A DNA stretch of 64,000 bases from Kallotenue papyrolyticum (GTDB lineage: Bacteria > Chloroflexota > Chloroflexia > Chloroflexales > Kallotenuaceae). Below, piece by piece: positions 1 to 10,562 of this stretch; the first letter of the stretch is position 1; every line of letters begins with the position of its first letter. The stretch spans positions 248,001-312,000 of the forward strand of contig NZ_JAGA01000003.1 in the NCBI RefSeq assembly GCF_000526415.1, given 5' to 3'. The translations under genes and the position numbers were made by a program. The notes below the pieces were generated by a model. That model was not told the DNA's origin and ran no database searches. It saw only the letters and a list, made by a program, of their open reading frames with translations.

Positions 1-2
1 TC

Positions 3-1706
3 TATGTACCCCTGGAACTGTTTCACCGCACCTACCACTCGCTGTTGCGCAGCAGCGGCGAGATCCAGATCAGTGCGCTGGTCGAGCCCTATCTGGCCTT
101 TCATCCCATCCTGCATCCCCATGCCGGCGCGCCGCACCCCGACCTGGACGCCTGGACCTACACCTCGCTGCGCCTGCCGCGCTGCATCGATCAGGTACGG
201 CTGATCCTGCTCGGCCAGTCCGATGAGGTCTTCGCCCGCTCAGGCCGCGGCGACGTCACGAGCTGGCAACCGGTCAGCGCGCCCGGTCGCCGCCGTAAGA
301 TGTTCTTCGACGGCGATGCCACCCTAGCCGTGCTGATCGCCAGCCCGTCGGACCTCGACGACCTGATCCCCATGCTGGTCGCCTTTCAGATCGAATGGAA
401 CAAGCTGCACAATCGCCTGAGCAACCTGCCGGCGATCCGTGAGCTGCTGGCCACGCTCAAGGATGAGACGCTCACGCCGGAGCAGCAGGCAGCGCTGCTG
501 GCCGCCGCTGAGCTGGCGCCGGAAGCGATTGCGCGCTTGCAGACGATCTGGGGCGAGTACCTGCCAACGCGCCTGCTGCGCATCGCCCGCTGGCGCAAAC
601 GTTTCGCCGTGCGCATGCTGGGCGGCTCGCTGATGGACTACGAGCGTGCCACGCTGCGCTGGTGGTGGCATATCGAAGACTCGCTGCCGGAGCTGCGCTT
701 GCGCGAACGACCGGTGTATTTCGTCTCCAGCAACACCCACAGCCTGGTCAACCTGCTCTCGGGCTTCGCGCTGCGCAACACCGCCGAGCTGCTGGCCTTT
801 ATCCGTGAGCGCGGCCTCAGCAATCTGCTCGAAGAGTACGAACGCATCGTCGCCGCGCAGGTACCCTCCTCGCGCGAGAACTTCTTCTATTATGTCCAGA
901 AGAAATACCAGGCCGATCCCGCCAGCGCCGCCTATTTCGAACGGCGCGCCCGGGAAGAGCGCGAGCTGGGGATCCATCGCGTTGCCAGCCGCTTCTATAT
1001 CGACATCGACGCGCAGGTGATCGAGCTGCGACGGCTCGATCCGGCGCGCATCGATCCCCGAATCGAGATGCCCGGCATCGAACGGCTGCGTGACAGCGAC
1101 GCGCTGATCGTCAATATCGACTACCCGCTCGGCCTGGCCGCCTACAATATTCTCAAGATCGTCGCGCGCAGCGTCGGCGAGCTGCGCGGTGTGTACGTCC
1201 TGGGCAAGGCCGCCACGCTCAACGGCAAGATCGGCGATGTGCTGATCCCCAACGTCTGCTACGACGAGCACACGCGCAATACCTTTCATTTCGTGTCGGC
1301 CTTCAGCGCGATCGATGTCGAGCCCTACCTAGCCTACGGCAGCGTGCTCGATAACCAGAAAGCGGTGACCTCGCTGGGCACCTTTCTACAGAACGAGCCC
1401 TTCTTGGAAGCGCTCTACCGCGACTTCTTCACCGACATCGAAATGGAGGCGGGACCCTACCTCAACGCAATCTACGAGTGCGCCTTCGAGCTGCGCTACC
1501 CTACTGGCGAGATCGTCAGTTTTCTCAAACCGCCCTTCGATTTCGGCTTTCTGCACTACGCCTCGGACACACCCTACTCGCGCGGTTCTAATCTGGGCTC
1601 GCGCAACCTCTCCTACTTCGGCATGGATCCTACCTACGCCACCTCGCTGGCGATCGCGCGGCGCATCGTCAGTCAGGAGATCACGCGCCTCCAGCACCGG
1701 ACGTAG
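3..1706 (+). CDS. Uncharacterised protein with nucleoside-phosphorylase-like C-terminal domain (5' truncated by window)
   Basis: The reading frame is open to the left edge, so the true start lies outside the window; an internal TTG at 45 is unlikely to be the start. The N-terminal half is helical and charged, with no family I can name. The C-terminal part (from about nt 1100) reads like the PNP/UDP phosphorylase fold: a hydrophobic strand before YPLGLAAYNIL, then GKAATLNGKIGDVLIPN, which resembles the phosphorylase segment G-x-L-x-x-x-x-x-GDVVIP, and later DIEMEAGPYLNAIYE, which resembles the ME-x-A substrate loop. No signal peptide or membrane helix is visible. It may belong to a conserved Chloroflexota family of unknown function. 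Activity on a nucleoside is inference only. Confidence 0.75.
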   Translation, partial: YVPLELFHRTYHSLLRSSGEIQISALVEPYLAFHPILHPHAGAPHPDLDAWTYTSLRLPRCIDQVRLILLGQSDEVFARSGRGDVTSWQPVSAPGRRRKMFFDGDATLAVLIASPSDLDDLIPMLVAFQIEWNKLHNRLSNLPAIRELLATLKDETLTPEQQAALLAAAELAPEAIARLQTIWGEYLPTRLLRIARWRKRFAVRMLGGSLMDYERATLRWWWHIEDSLPELRLRERPVYFVSSNTHSLVNLLSGFALRNTAELLAFIRERGLSNLLEEYERIVAAQVPSSRENFFYYVQKKYQADPASAAYFERRAREERELGIHRVASRFYIDIDAQVIELRRLDPARIDPRIEMPGIERLRDSDALIVNIDYPLGLAAYNILKIVARSVGELRGVYVLGKAATLNGKIGDVLIPNVCYDEHTRNTFHFVSAFSAIDVEPYLAYGSVLDNQKAVTSLGTFLQNEPFLEALYRDFFTDIEMEAGPYLNAIYECAFELRYPTGEIVSFLKPPFDFGFLHYASDTPYSRGSNLGSRNLSYFGMDPTYATSLAIARRIVSQEITRLQHRT

Positions 1707-1866
1707 CATCCCCGCTCACCACCTCATACTCAGCGCCGGCGTGCGCGCTGTGCCTCACCACGCTGCGTCTCTGTCACAACACCTGCCTTAAACCACCACG
1801 CGAGCAGGTCGCAGGCGGTAGTCGGCTCGCGCGCATAGAGCTCGCTACACGCGGTACCATACCGCC

Positions 1867-2769
1867 ATGCATGCCTTCTACGATCCGCGCTTTGTGCTGC
1901 CCTTGCCGGAGGGGCACCGCTTTCCGATGGTCAAGTACCGCCTGCTCGCCGAACGTGTGCGCGACGAGCTGGACGGACTGGTCACGCTGCTCGCACCCCA
2001 CGCCGCCAGCGACGCCGAGATCTTGCGCGTACACGAGCAGCGCTATCTGGAGCAGCTGATGCACGGCACGCTGGAACCGCAGGCGATCCGACGCATCGGC
2101 TTTCCATGGTCACCGGCGCTGGTGGAGCGCGAACGGCTGGTTGCCGGCGCGACGATCGAGGCCTGTCGCGCCGCGCTGCGCGACGGCTCTGCCGCTAACC
2201 TGGCAGGCGGCACGCATCACGCCTTCGCCGACCACGGCGCGGGCTACTGCGTCTTCAACGATGCCGCCATCGCCGTGCGCGCGCTGCAGGCCGAACGCCT
2301 GATCCGCCGCGCACTGATCATCGATTGCGACGTGCATCAGGGCGATGGCACCGCTGCGATCTTCGCCGGCGACAGCAGCGTGTTCACCTTTTCGATCCAC
2401 GGCGCGCGCAACTATCCCTTTCACAAGCAAACCAGCGATCTGGACATTGCGCTGCCCGACGGCGCCGACGACGCGACCTACCTCAGCGCGCTGGCCGACG
2501 GACTGGGCCGGCTTGAGTCGTTTCGCGCCGACCTGGCGATCTACATCGCCGGCGCGGACCCCTTCGTAGGCGATCGGCTCGGACGGCTCAAGCTCAGTCC
2601 CCGGGGCCTCGGCGCGCGCGATCGGATGGTCCTGGATGCCTGTGCCGCCTGGGGCCTGCCGGTGGCCATCGTCATGGCCGGTGGGTATGCGCGCGAGATC
2701 AGCGACACGGTGGCGATCCATCTCGCCACCGTGCGCCTGGCCGCCGAACGCTGTGCGCAGCATAGCTAG
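1867..2769 (+). CDS. Histone deacetylase / acetoin-utilisation (AcuC-like) family hydrolase
   Basis: 300 residues, the usual size of bacterial class I/II HDAC-like zinc amidohydrolases, which remove acetyl or other acyl groups from lysines, polyamines or small amides. Family motifs appear in order: the substrate-channel segment GGTHHAFADHGAGYCVFND, the zinc-ligand segment DCDVHQGDGTAAIF, and a late ADPFVGDRLG carrying the second Asp ligand. ATG 1867 has no Shine-Dalgarno sequence, and a TACCAT hexamer lies only 6 nt upstream, so a leaderless start is possible. The gene stands alone, convergent with the sdh operon. Its true substrate cannot be read from sequence. Confidence 0.9.
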   Translation: MHAFYDPRFVLPLPEGHRFPMVKYRLLAERVRDELDGLVTLLAPHAASDAEILRVHEQRYLEQLMHGTLEPQAIRRIGFPWSPALVERERLVAGATIEACRAALRDGSAANLAGGTHHAFADHGAGYCVFNDAAIAVRALQAERLIRRALIIDCDVHQGDGTAAIFAGDSSVFTFSIHGARNYPFHKQTSDLDIALPDGADDATYLSALADGLGRLESFRADLAIYIAGADPFVGDRLGRLKLSPRGLGARDRMVLDACAAWGLPVAIVMAGGYAREISDTVAIHLATVRLAAERCAQHS

Positions 2770-2778
2770 AGCCATTAA

Positions 2779-2813
2779 ACCGACAGAGCGCCCCGATGGA
2801 GCGCCTGTTCGGT
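2779..2813 (+). terminator. Imperfect stem-loop after the HDAC-family gene
   Basis: ACCGA near 2779 pairs with TCGGT ending at 2813, and inner GCGC arms pair across a short loop, with bulges. It lies 9 nt after the stop codon, between convergent genes. There is no strong T-run, so termination is probable but not certain. Confidence 0.4.
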
Positions 2814-2939
2814 CTGAGCTGCGATGTCGTGCTGCGATGTAGCTGCAGTGTAGCAACGCCACCGCCAAGTCTCAATGGTACGTCGGTCCTATCTTCACCG
2901 CTGCGCGCGGCATGCTTGGTCATGCGCGCGAGCGGTACG

Positions 2940-3692
2940 TTAGTCATCCTGGCGGCTGGCGGTGGCCCTGATCAGTTCGCGGTTGAGCATGGCGATGAAA
3001 TCCAGGCTGATCTCCTTGGGACAGGCCGCCGAGCACTCGCCGATGTTGGTGCAGCCGCCAAAGCCTTCCTTGTCCATCTGCTGGACCATATTGAGCACAC
3101 GGCGCGTACGCTCGGGCTGACCCTGCGGCAGCAGGGCCAGATGCGCCACTTTAGCCGCGGTGAAGAGCATCGCCGAGGCGTTGGGACAGGCCGCCACGCA
3201 CGCGCCGCAGCCGATGCAGGCCGCCGCGTCCATCGCCAGATCGGCGTTGGTCTTGGGCACCGGAATGCTGTTGGCATCGGGCGCGCCGCCGGTCGAGACC
3301 GAGATGTAGCCGCCCGCGGCGATGATGCGGTCGAAGGCGCTGCGATCCACCACCAGGTCTTTGATCACCGGAAACGCGCGCGCGCGCCAGGGCTCGACGT
3401 AGATCGTGTCGCCGTCCTTGAAATGGCGCATATGCAGCTGACAGGCGGTCGTGGCGCGTTGCGGACCGTGCGCCTGGCCGTTGATCATCATGCCGCACGA
3501 GCCGCAGATGCCCTCGCGGCAGTCGTGGTCGAAGGCCACCGGCTCCTCGCCGCGCTCGATCAACTGCTGGTTGAGCACGTCCAGCAGCTCGAGGAAGGAC
3601 ATGTCCGGATTGACGTCTTTGACCTCGTAGCGCACCATCTTGCCCGGACTGTGGCGATCCTTCTGGCGCCAGATATACAGTGTGAGATTCAT
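2940..3692 (-). CDS. sdhB: Succinate dehydrogenase iron-sulfur subunit
   Basis: 250 residues. Carries electrons from the flavoprotein to the quinone site on the cytoplasmic side of the membrane. All three cluster motifs are present: CREGICGSC for the plant-type [2Fe-2S], [12 protein letters not shown] for [4Fe-4S], and [12 protein letters not shown] for [3Fe-4S]. The last motif and the five-helix partner SdhC point to the class B (Bacillus/epsilon-proteobacterial type) succinate:quinone oxidoreductase. ATG at 3692 has GGAG about 7 nt upstream. It is the last gene of the minus-strand order sdhC-sdhA-sdhB, 60 nt after sdhA. Whether the complex runs as succinate dehydrogenase or fumarate reductase cannot be decided from sequence. 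Confidence 0.96.
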   Translation of the reverse strand: MNLTLYIWRQKDRHSPGKMVRYEVKDVNPDMSFLELLDVLNQQLIERGEEPVAFDHDCREGICGSCGMMINGQAHGPQRATTACQLHMRHFKDGDTIYVEPWRARAFPVIKDLVVDRSAFDRIIAAGGYISVSTGGAPDANSIPVPKTNADLAMDAAACIGCGACVAACPNASAMLFTAAKVAHLALLPQGQPERTRRVLNMVQQMDKEGFGGCTNIGECSAACPKEISLDFIAMLNRELIRATASRQDD

Positions 3693-3752
3693 CTATCGCT
3701 CCATTCAGACGCCGGACGCGTGACGGGCGAGCGCCCGGTATCCGCATGCATG

Positions 3753-5732
<1,980 letters not shown>

Positions 5733-5743
5733 GTCTGCCACCT

Positions 5744-6427
5744 TCACTGCAAGGTCAGGTAGCCGATCTGCACCGCGATCGGCACCGAGATAAAGCCGAT
5801 GAACACGCCGATCGATATCACCGCTGAAAGCGCGCGCAGCAGGCGATTCCAGCGCACGTTGTTGAGACCCAGCGTCTGGAACATGCTCCAGATGCCATGG
5901 TACATGTGGAACATCAGCGCGCCGACCGCCAGGATATAGAACAGCACCACCAGCGGATTCTGGAAGCCCACCACCAGATTATGGTACACGTCGCCCTCGC
6001 GGAAGTCGGGGTGGGCCTGACCGGTGGTGAAGTGCAGAATATGGTAGATGATGAAAAGCAGAATGATGATCCCACCCCAACGCATCGTTCGCGAGGCGTA
6101 GGATTGCTGCACCGGACGGAACTGCACATAGCGCTCCGGTCGACTCTGGCGATCCAGGATCGTCAACTGCGTCGCAGCGGTTATGTGTAGAATGATCGAC
6201 GCCAGCAGTACGATACGCACCATCCAAAGCGCCTGCTCAGGTCCCAACAGTGGATAGCCGACCTCGCGTAGGAATGTGCCGTACTCGTTGAGATGTTCAG
6301 GTGAGTCAAACGCTTTGAGGTTGCCGAGCATGTGGGCGATAATGAAACCAACCAGAATCAAGCCGGTGACGGCCATCACCACTTTTTTGCCAATTGTGGT
6401 GCGGTAGAAACTGAGCGCAACAGCCAT
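5744..6427 (-). CDS. sdhC: Succinate dehydrogenase cytochrome b subunit (class B, five-helix)
   Basis: 227 residues from ATG 6427, preceded by GAGGAAGG. It is an integral membrane protein with about five hydrophobic helices: [18 protein letters not shown], the region around [42 protein letters not shown] and the C-terminal helix. Histidines in these helices (IAHM, LHIT, YHILH, FHMYHG) fit the di-haem b of class B enzymes. It anchors SdhAB and reduces the quinone. Its stop codon overlaps the spacing region of sdhA, so the three genes are surely one operon. No separate sdhD is present, as expected for this class. Confidence 0.94.
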   Translation of the reverse strand: MAVALSFYRTTIGKKVVMAVTGLILVGFIIAHMLGNLKAFDSPEHLNEYGTFLREVGYPLLGPEQALWMVRIVLLASIILHITAATQLTILDRQSRPERYVQFRPVQQSYASRTMRWGGIIILLFIIYHILHFTTGQAHPDFREGDVYHNLVVGFQNPLVVLFYILAVGALMFHMYHGIWSMFQTLGLNNVRWNRLLRALSAVISIGVFIGFISVPIAVQIGYLTLQ

Positions 6428-6728
6428 CGTGCCTTCCTCGCTTGAACGTCTGCTGCCAAACCATGTAGGAGCCGGGCGATCGACTGCCGACGCGCGGGAG
6501 CGGTCTGCCCTATCCACCCGCCCGCCGCCATGCAGCATCGCGATCACCAGTCTGTGTCCATTTTACCACCCCCTCACGCGCCATCTGCAGCGCCGGCAGC
6601 CACCGTCCATCGGTTCTCCAACCGATCTTTCCCTCGGTTGCATACCGGATGCCATCCCAGCAGCGCGGCTTGCCGCCGTGCGCTACGATCGGCGCTGCCA
6701 TACAGCGACAGGCGCGAAGGAGGTCATT
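6428..6728. other. Divergent intergenic region, sdhC / dehydrogenase
   Basis: About 300 nt between two divergent genes. Apart from the possible minus-strand -10 at 6560-6568 and the Shine-Dalgarno sequences next to each gene, I see no repeat, hairpin or small gene. Both strands are open in places, but the residue composition looks like noise. Confidence 0.5.
6560..6568 (-). promoter_or_regulatory. Possible extended -10 promoter for sdhCAB
   Basis: On the minus strand TGGTAAAAT reads as TGn plus a -10 hexamer, 130 nt upstream of sdhC. No good -35 is visible, so this is only a candidate. Confidence 0.3.
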
Positions 6729-7640
6729 GTGGAACGCATCGGAATAGCCGGCATTGGACGCATGGGCCGCGCCATCGCCGAACGGATCATGGCCGCGGGC
6801 TACCCGCTGACGGTCTGGAACCGCACCCCTGCGCGGGCAGCGCCGCTGCGCGATGTCGGCGCGCAGCTGGCCGACTCGCCCCGCGCGCTGGCCGAAGCCA
6901 GCGATATTGTGCTGACGCTGCTGACCAACGATCAGGCCATCGAGGCGGTCTATCTGGGACCCGACGGCCTGCTCAGCGGCGCGGTAGAGGGCAAGCTCTT
7001 CGTCGAAATGAGCACCGTGCGCACGGCGACGATCCAACAGCTCGCCGCGGCGGTAGCCCAGCGCGGCGCTGCGCTGGTGGACGCGCCGGTGTCGGGCACG
7101 GTCGGGCCGGCGCGCGCGGGCCAGCTCCTGGCGCTGGTCGGCGGTGCAGAAGCGCATGTGGCGCGCGTCCGTCCCGTGCTGGAGACCTTCTGCCGGCGCA
7201 TCGCCTACCTGGGGCCCAGCGGCAGCGGCACCACCATGAAGCTGGCGCTCAACCTGCCGATGGCGGTGTACTGGCAGGCCCTGGCCGAGGCGCTGGCGCT
7301 GGGACAGCAGTTCGGCCTGGATCTGGCGAGCATGCTCGATCTGATCGCCGACAGTCCCGCAGCGCTGGCCGCGCTGCGCATGAAAATCCCGATCATCCTT
7401 GGGCAGCCGGACGAGGTCGCCTTTGACGTTACCGGCGTGCGCAAGGACCTGTTGGCGATGATCGCCACCGGTCAGCAGCTCGGCGTGCCGATGCCGGCGG
7501 CCTCCGCTGCGCTGCTGAGCTTCACGGCAGCGACCGCTGCCGGCCTGGGCGCGCAGGATCTCGCCGCCATGATTCCGTTTTACCTGCGCTCGGTGCGCGA
7601 CGCCACCCGCCAGCCACCCGCGGATGTCCAACGGGCCTAG
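6729..7640 (+). CDS. 3-hydroxyisobutyrate dehydrogenase-family NAD(P)-dependent oxidoreductase
   Basis: 303 residues from GTG 6729, chosen because AAGGAGG sits 6-7 nt upstream and the protein then begins directly with the Rossmann motif GIAGIGRMGRAIA. The substrate-binding segment DAPVSGTVGPARAG and the catalytic-lysine segment GSGTTMKLALNLPMAVYWQ are characteristic of beta-hydroxyacid dehydrogenases (3-hydroxyisobutyrate, tartronate semialdehyde, glyoxylate/succinic semialdehyde reductases). The all-helical C-terminal domain is complete. It is a soluble cytoplasmic enzyme. No neighbour reveals its substrate, so only the family call is firm. Confidence 0.9.
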   Translation: MERIGIAGIGRMGRAIAERIMAAGYPLTVWNRTPARAAPLRDVGAQLADSPRALAEASDIVLTLLTNDQAIEAVYLGPDGLLSGAVEGKLFVEMSTVRTATIQQLAAAVAQRGAALVDAPVSGTVGPARAGQLLALVGGAEAHVARVRPVLETFCRRIAYLGPSGSGTTMKLALNLPMAVYWQALAEALALGQQFGLDLASMLDLIADSPAALAALRMKIPIILGQPDEVAFDVTGVRKDLLAMIATGQQLGVPMPAASAALLSFTAATAAGLGAQDLAAMIPFYLRSVRDATRQPPADVQRA

Positions 7641-7730
7641 GGCGCGCGGCCTGTGGACCACCATGCGGAGCGATCTGTCGCCGGCCCAGGCGCGTAGTAT
7701 CATAACCTTGAAGATTAAGGAGCAGCCGCC

Positions 7731-8858
7731 ATGCCGCTCGATACCGAACCGATCGCTACGCCAACACCGCTGGAGGTGGAAGCCGCGCTGGAGGGCCTCC
7801 TCGCACCGCACCACATCGCCATGCCCGCGCCCGATACGCTGGTGATCCAGGGCCGCCTGCTGGGCGACACGCGCACGGTGTATCGCGCGCTGCGGACGCG
7901 CTTTGCAGCGTTGGGCTACACTCCCTTTCTGCGTCCGCATGCCGACGGCGTGGAGCTGATCGTCACGCGTGGCGTGGTGCAGCGGCAGCCGCAGCGCTGG
8001 GAGCTGAACCTGGCGCTGTTTCTGGCGACGGTCGTCACCGTGCTGCTGACCGGCACTTTTAACGAGCTGGGACAGATGGCATGGAGCCAGGTCCTGCGGC
8101 AGCCGGCGCTGCTGCTGCGGGGACTGCCCTACGCCGCCACGCTGCTGGGCATTCTGGTCGCCCACGAGATGGGGCATTACGTCGTCAGTCGGCTGCGGCA
8201 CGCACCCGCCAGTCTGCCCTTTTTCATTCCGGTCCCGCCCCTGCCCGGCATGCTGACGCTCGGCACGCTGGGCGCGGTGATCGTCCAGCGCGAGCCCTTC
8301 GAGGATCGGCGCACGCTGCTGGAAGTGGCGATCGCCGGGCCGCTGGCCGGGCTGGCGGTGGCCATCCCGCTGCTGCTCTACGGCCTGGCCACCTCACCGG
8401 TCGGGCCACCCCCGCCGGGACTCTACCTGCAGGAGGGCAACTCAGCGCTGTACGCCCTGGCCAAGCTGCTGGTCTTTGGGCGCTGGCTGCCGAGCGGCGG
8501 CGTGGACGTGCAGCTCAACGCCGTAGCCTGGGCTGCCTGGATCGGACTGCTGGTCACCATGCTCAACCTGCTGCCGATCGGCCAGCTCGACGGCGGCCAC
8601 ATCGCCTATGCTCTCTTTGGTCGTGGCGCCGAGCTGATCGCCTACGTGGTGATGGGCATGTGCCTGGTGCTGGGCATCTTTGTCTCGTCGGCCTGGCTGT
8701 TCTGGTTCGTGCTGGCGCTGCTGATGGGGCCGCGCCATCCCCCGCCCTTCAACGACGTGGAGCCCCTGGGGCCCGGCCATGTGGCGCTCGGCGCGTTGGG
8801 GTTGCTCCTCTTTCTGCTGCTGTTCACGCCGCGTCCGCTGGCGGTGGTGATCCCCTGA
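7731..8858 (+). CDS. Site-2 protease (M50) family membrane zinc peptidase
   Basis: 375 residues. An N-terminal soluble domain of about 90 residues precedes some six to seven hydrophobic helices. The zinc site is HEMGH (residues 145-149) in the third helix, with the third ligand in NLLPIGQLDGGH further on. This arrangement is typical of intramembrane metalloproteases that cut within membrane helices of regulatory proteins. It most resembles the bacterial/plant EGY-like branch, with its long N-terminal part and no PDZ domain visible. ATG 7731 follows AAGGAG. There is no sigma or anti-sigma gene alongside, so the substrate is unknown. Confidence 0.88.
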   Translation: MPLDTEPIATPTPLEVEAALEGLLAPHHIAMPAPDTLVIQGRLLGDTRTVYRALRTRFAALGYTPFLRPHADGVELIVTRGVVQRQPQRWELNLALFLATVVTVLLTGTFNELGQMAWSQVLRQPALLLRGLPYAATLLGILVAHEMGHYVVSRLRHAPASLPFFIPVPPLPGMLTLGTLGAVIVQREPFEDRRTLLEVAIAGPLAGLAVAIPLLLYGLATSPVGPPPPGLYLQEGNSALYALAKLLVFGRWLPSGGVDVQLNAVAWAAWIGLLVTMLNLLPIGQLDGGHIAYALFGRGAELIAYVVMGMCLVLGIFVSSAWLFWFVLALLMGPRHPPPFNDVEPLGPGHVALGALGLLLFLLLFTPRPLAVVIP

Positions 8859-8861
8859 GCA

Positions 8862-8897
8862 ACGGCGACGCCCGAAGCAAATGGCGGGCGTCGCCGT
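8862..8897. terminator. Perfect 13-bp stem-loop between convergent genes
   Basis: Arms at 8862-8874 and 8885-8897 are exact inverted repeats (ACGGCGACGCCCG) around a 10-nt loop. It lies between the convergent protease and NCS2 transporter genes and probably ends transcription from both sides, although neither side has a long T-run. Confidence 0.6.
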
Positions 8898-8914
8898 CGG
8901 ACACACGGCTGACG

Positions 8915-10288
8915 CTAAGCTACCGCCTCGACCGGCGCATCCATCGCCGGCGCTTCCTCGGTCTGCACCGCGTCACGGCGCGGCGCGAGGTTGAGCAGCA
9001 GGTTGAGCACGATGCCGGCCACCGCCGCCGTGGCGATCGCCGGCAGTCCATGCGCACCGACCGGGATCGCGCCGTTGGGGAAGGCGCTGCCGCCAATACC
9101 GATCACCAGGATCGTCGCGCCCACGGCCAGCTGGCGCGGATTGAAGAGGTCCACCCTTTCGGCCTGCATCAGCGCCACGCCCTGCAACCCGATCACGCCA
9201 AAGAGGTAGATCGCCAGGCCACCCACCACCGCGGTCGGGAGCGTGCCGACCAGCGCCGCCAGCTTGCCGACGAAGCCGAGCGCCATGGCGATCATCCCGG
9301 CGGCGACCAGCACCGGCGCGCTATAGTTGCGCGTGATCGCCATCAGCGAGTTGTTCTCGCCATAGTTGGTGCCGGCGCAACCGCCCAGCAGGCCATTCAC
9401 CAGATCGCCCAGGCCGTCCAGCACCAAGTTGAGACCGATCAGCCGGCGAATGCGCGGCAGCGGGCGGCCCAGCTCCTCGGCCAGGCGATCGACATACAGC
9501 CCGATCTGGTAGAGATGCGCCGTCGACTCGGGGATGGTGGCGATGGCGATCGGCGCGATGGCCAGAACCGCCGTCCAGGCCGCCGGGTGGCTGAAGTCCG
9601 GCAGCGTGAAGCGCGGCACGGCAAACCAGGCTGCCTGCGCCACCGGGCTGAAGTCCACCAGACCGGCCACCAACGCGATCAGGTAGCCGCTCAGCGCGCC
9701 GATCAGCACCGGCAGCATGCCCCACAGGCCCCGTCCCTGCAGAAACACCGAGGCACAGACGGTGATCAGCAGCGTGGCGACGGCCACCAGAAACCAGGTC
9801 GTGCCCTGTGCCGCCAGCCGGTCGTCCAGGCAGCAGGCGCCGGTGGCCATGTCCAGCGCCGCCTTGGCCAGCGCAATACCGATCACGATCGCCATCGCGC
9901 CGGTGACGATCGGCGGCAGGACGCGATCCAGCGCCGCGCGACCGACGCGCCGGATCAACAGGCCCGCCAGGATCGAGACAAAGGCCGTGGCCACGATGCC
10001 GACCTGCGCGACCGGCACGCCATAGCGTTGCGCCACGGCCACTACCGGTACGATATAGGCGAAACTGGAGCCATAGTAGAGCGGAATGCGTCCACGCGAC
10101 AGCAGCAGCGCCAGCACCATCGCCAGCCCGCTGGCAAACAACGTCACGCCGACGTCAAAGCCGGTCAGGATCGCAACCAGAACGGTCGCCGGGAACATCG
10201 TCAGCACATGCTGCAGGCCCAGGCTGAGCAGCGCCGGCAGCGGCGGACGGTCCTGCGGCAGATAGCCCTGAACACGCGCTTGAGTCAT
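8915..10288 (-). CDS. NCS2-family nucleobase:cation symporter (uracil/xanthine permease type)
   Basis: 457 residues from ATG 10288. About 12-14 hydrophobic helices. The family signature appears as ESTAHLYQIGLYVDRLAEE in TM8 and, in TM10, GGCAGTNYGENNSLMAITRNYS, the expected Q/E...N-G region of UraA/UacT/PurP-type permeases. YYGSSFAYI matches TM3 of UraA-like proteins. It imports a nucleobase with a proton or sodium ion. TM8 and TM10 look closer to uracil permeases than to xanthine permeases, but the substrate is not certain. A 220-nt leader with promoter and attenuator precedes it, so expression is probably set by a leader RNA. Confidence 0.92.
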   Translation of the reverse strand: MTQARVQGYLPQDRPPLPALLSLGLQHVLTMFPATVLVAILTGFDVGVTLFASGLAMVLALLLSRGRIPLYYGSSFAYIVPVVAVAQRYGVPVAQVGIVATAFVSILAGLLIRRVGRAALDRVLPPIVTGAMAIVIGIALAKAALDMATGACCLDDRLAAQGTTWFLVAVATLLITVCASVFLQGRGLWGMLPVLIGALSGYLIALVAGLVDFSPVAQAAWFAVPRFTLPDFSHPAAWTAVLAIAPIAIATIPESTAHLYQIGLYVDRLAEELGRPLPRIRRLIGLNLVLDGLGDLVNGLLGGCAGTNYGENNSLMAITRNYSAPVLVAAGMIAMALGFVGKLAALVGTLPTAVVGGLAIYLFGVIGLQGVALMQAERVDLFNPRQLAVGATILVIGIGGSAFPNGAIPVGAHGLPAIATAAVAGIVLNLLLNLAPRRDAVQTEEAPAMDAPVEAVA

Positions 10289-10512
10289 CAACGTATCCCC
10301 CTTGCGCTAGACTACCACCGGCCGGCGGTGGCAGGCACAAAAAAAGAGCTTCCCAGGTGGAAAGCTCGTCGTCCTGTGGATGAGTCGTGAAGGAAAGGGG
10401 GTCGCTCCCGCCGGCGCGGGCCGCTGCGGAGCCAGCAGGTTGTGCGCATGCAGCACGCGGTCACCCTTTCCAGCCCATACGAAACCCCCGGCCAGGCCGA
10501 GGGTTCGTGGTT
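10289..10512 (-). promoter_or_regulatory. Structured 5' leader of the NCS2 transporter (candidate riboswitch or attenuator)
   Basis: About 220 nt from the predicted start to the ATG. The first element is a perfect 10-bp stem with a 3-nt loop (10483-10505). A GC-rich region follows that could fold into a multi-branched structure, and then the intrinsic terminator. A UGGAAAG segment early in the leader is complementary to CUUUCCA in the 5' arm of the terminator, so an antiterminator is possible. I do not recognise a PyrR-binding loop, a purine-riboswitch core or another known class. The architecture is clear; the ligand is unknown. Confidence 0.5.
10339..10367 (-). terminator. Intrinsic terminator inside the NCS2 leader (attenuator)
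   Basis: On the minus strand GAGCTTTCC and GGAAGCTC form a stem with one bulged base, with a 5-nt loop and seven T residues directly after. It lies between the promoter and the gene, about 50 nt before the start codon, so it can only serve as a conditional terminator. Confidence 0.75.
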
Positions 10513-10518
10513 TGGGCC

Positions 10519-10547
10519 ACTATACCACAGGCGCCGGGCCCTGTCAA
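10519..10547 (-). promoter_or_regulatory. Sigma-70 promoter for the NCS2 transporter
   Basis: On the minus strand TTGACA (10542-10547) and TATAGT (10519-10524) are separated by exactly 17 nt. It lies just downstream of the doxX stop codon. Confidence 0.8.
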
Positions 10548-10562
10548 CGACCCGCCAGCCGC

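Noticed and set aside
6510-8201. A 563-codon minus-strand frame over the dehydrogenase and protease genes
   Set aside because: Gln/Arg/His-rich translation without motif or ribosome site, antisense to two well-supported genes.
8081-10390. A 769-codon plus-strand frame crossing the convergent gene pair
   Set aside because: It runs through the terminator and both real genes in the wrong frames; no domain visible.
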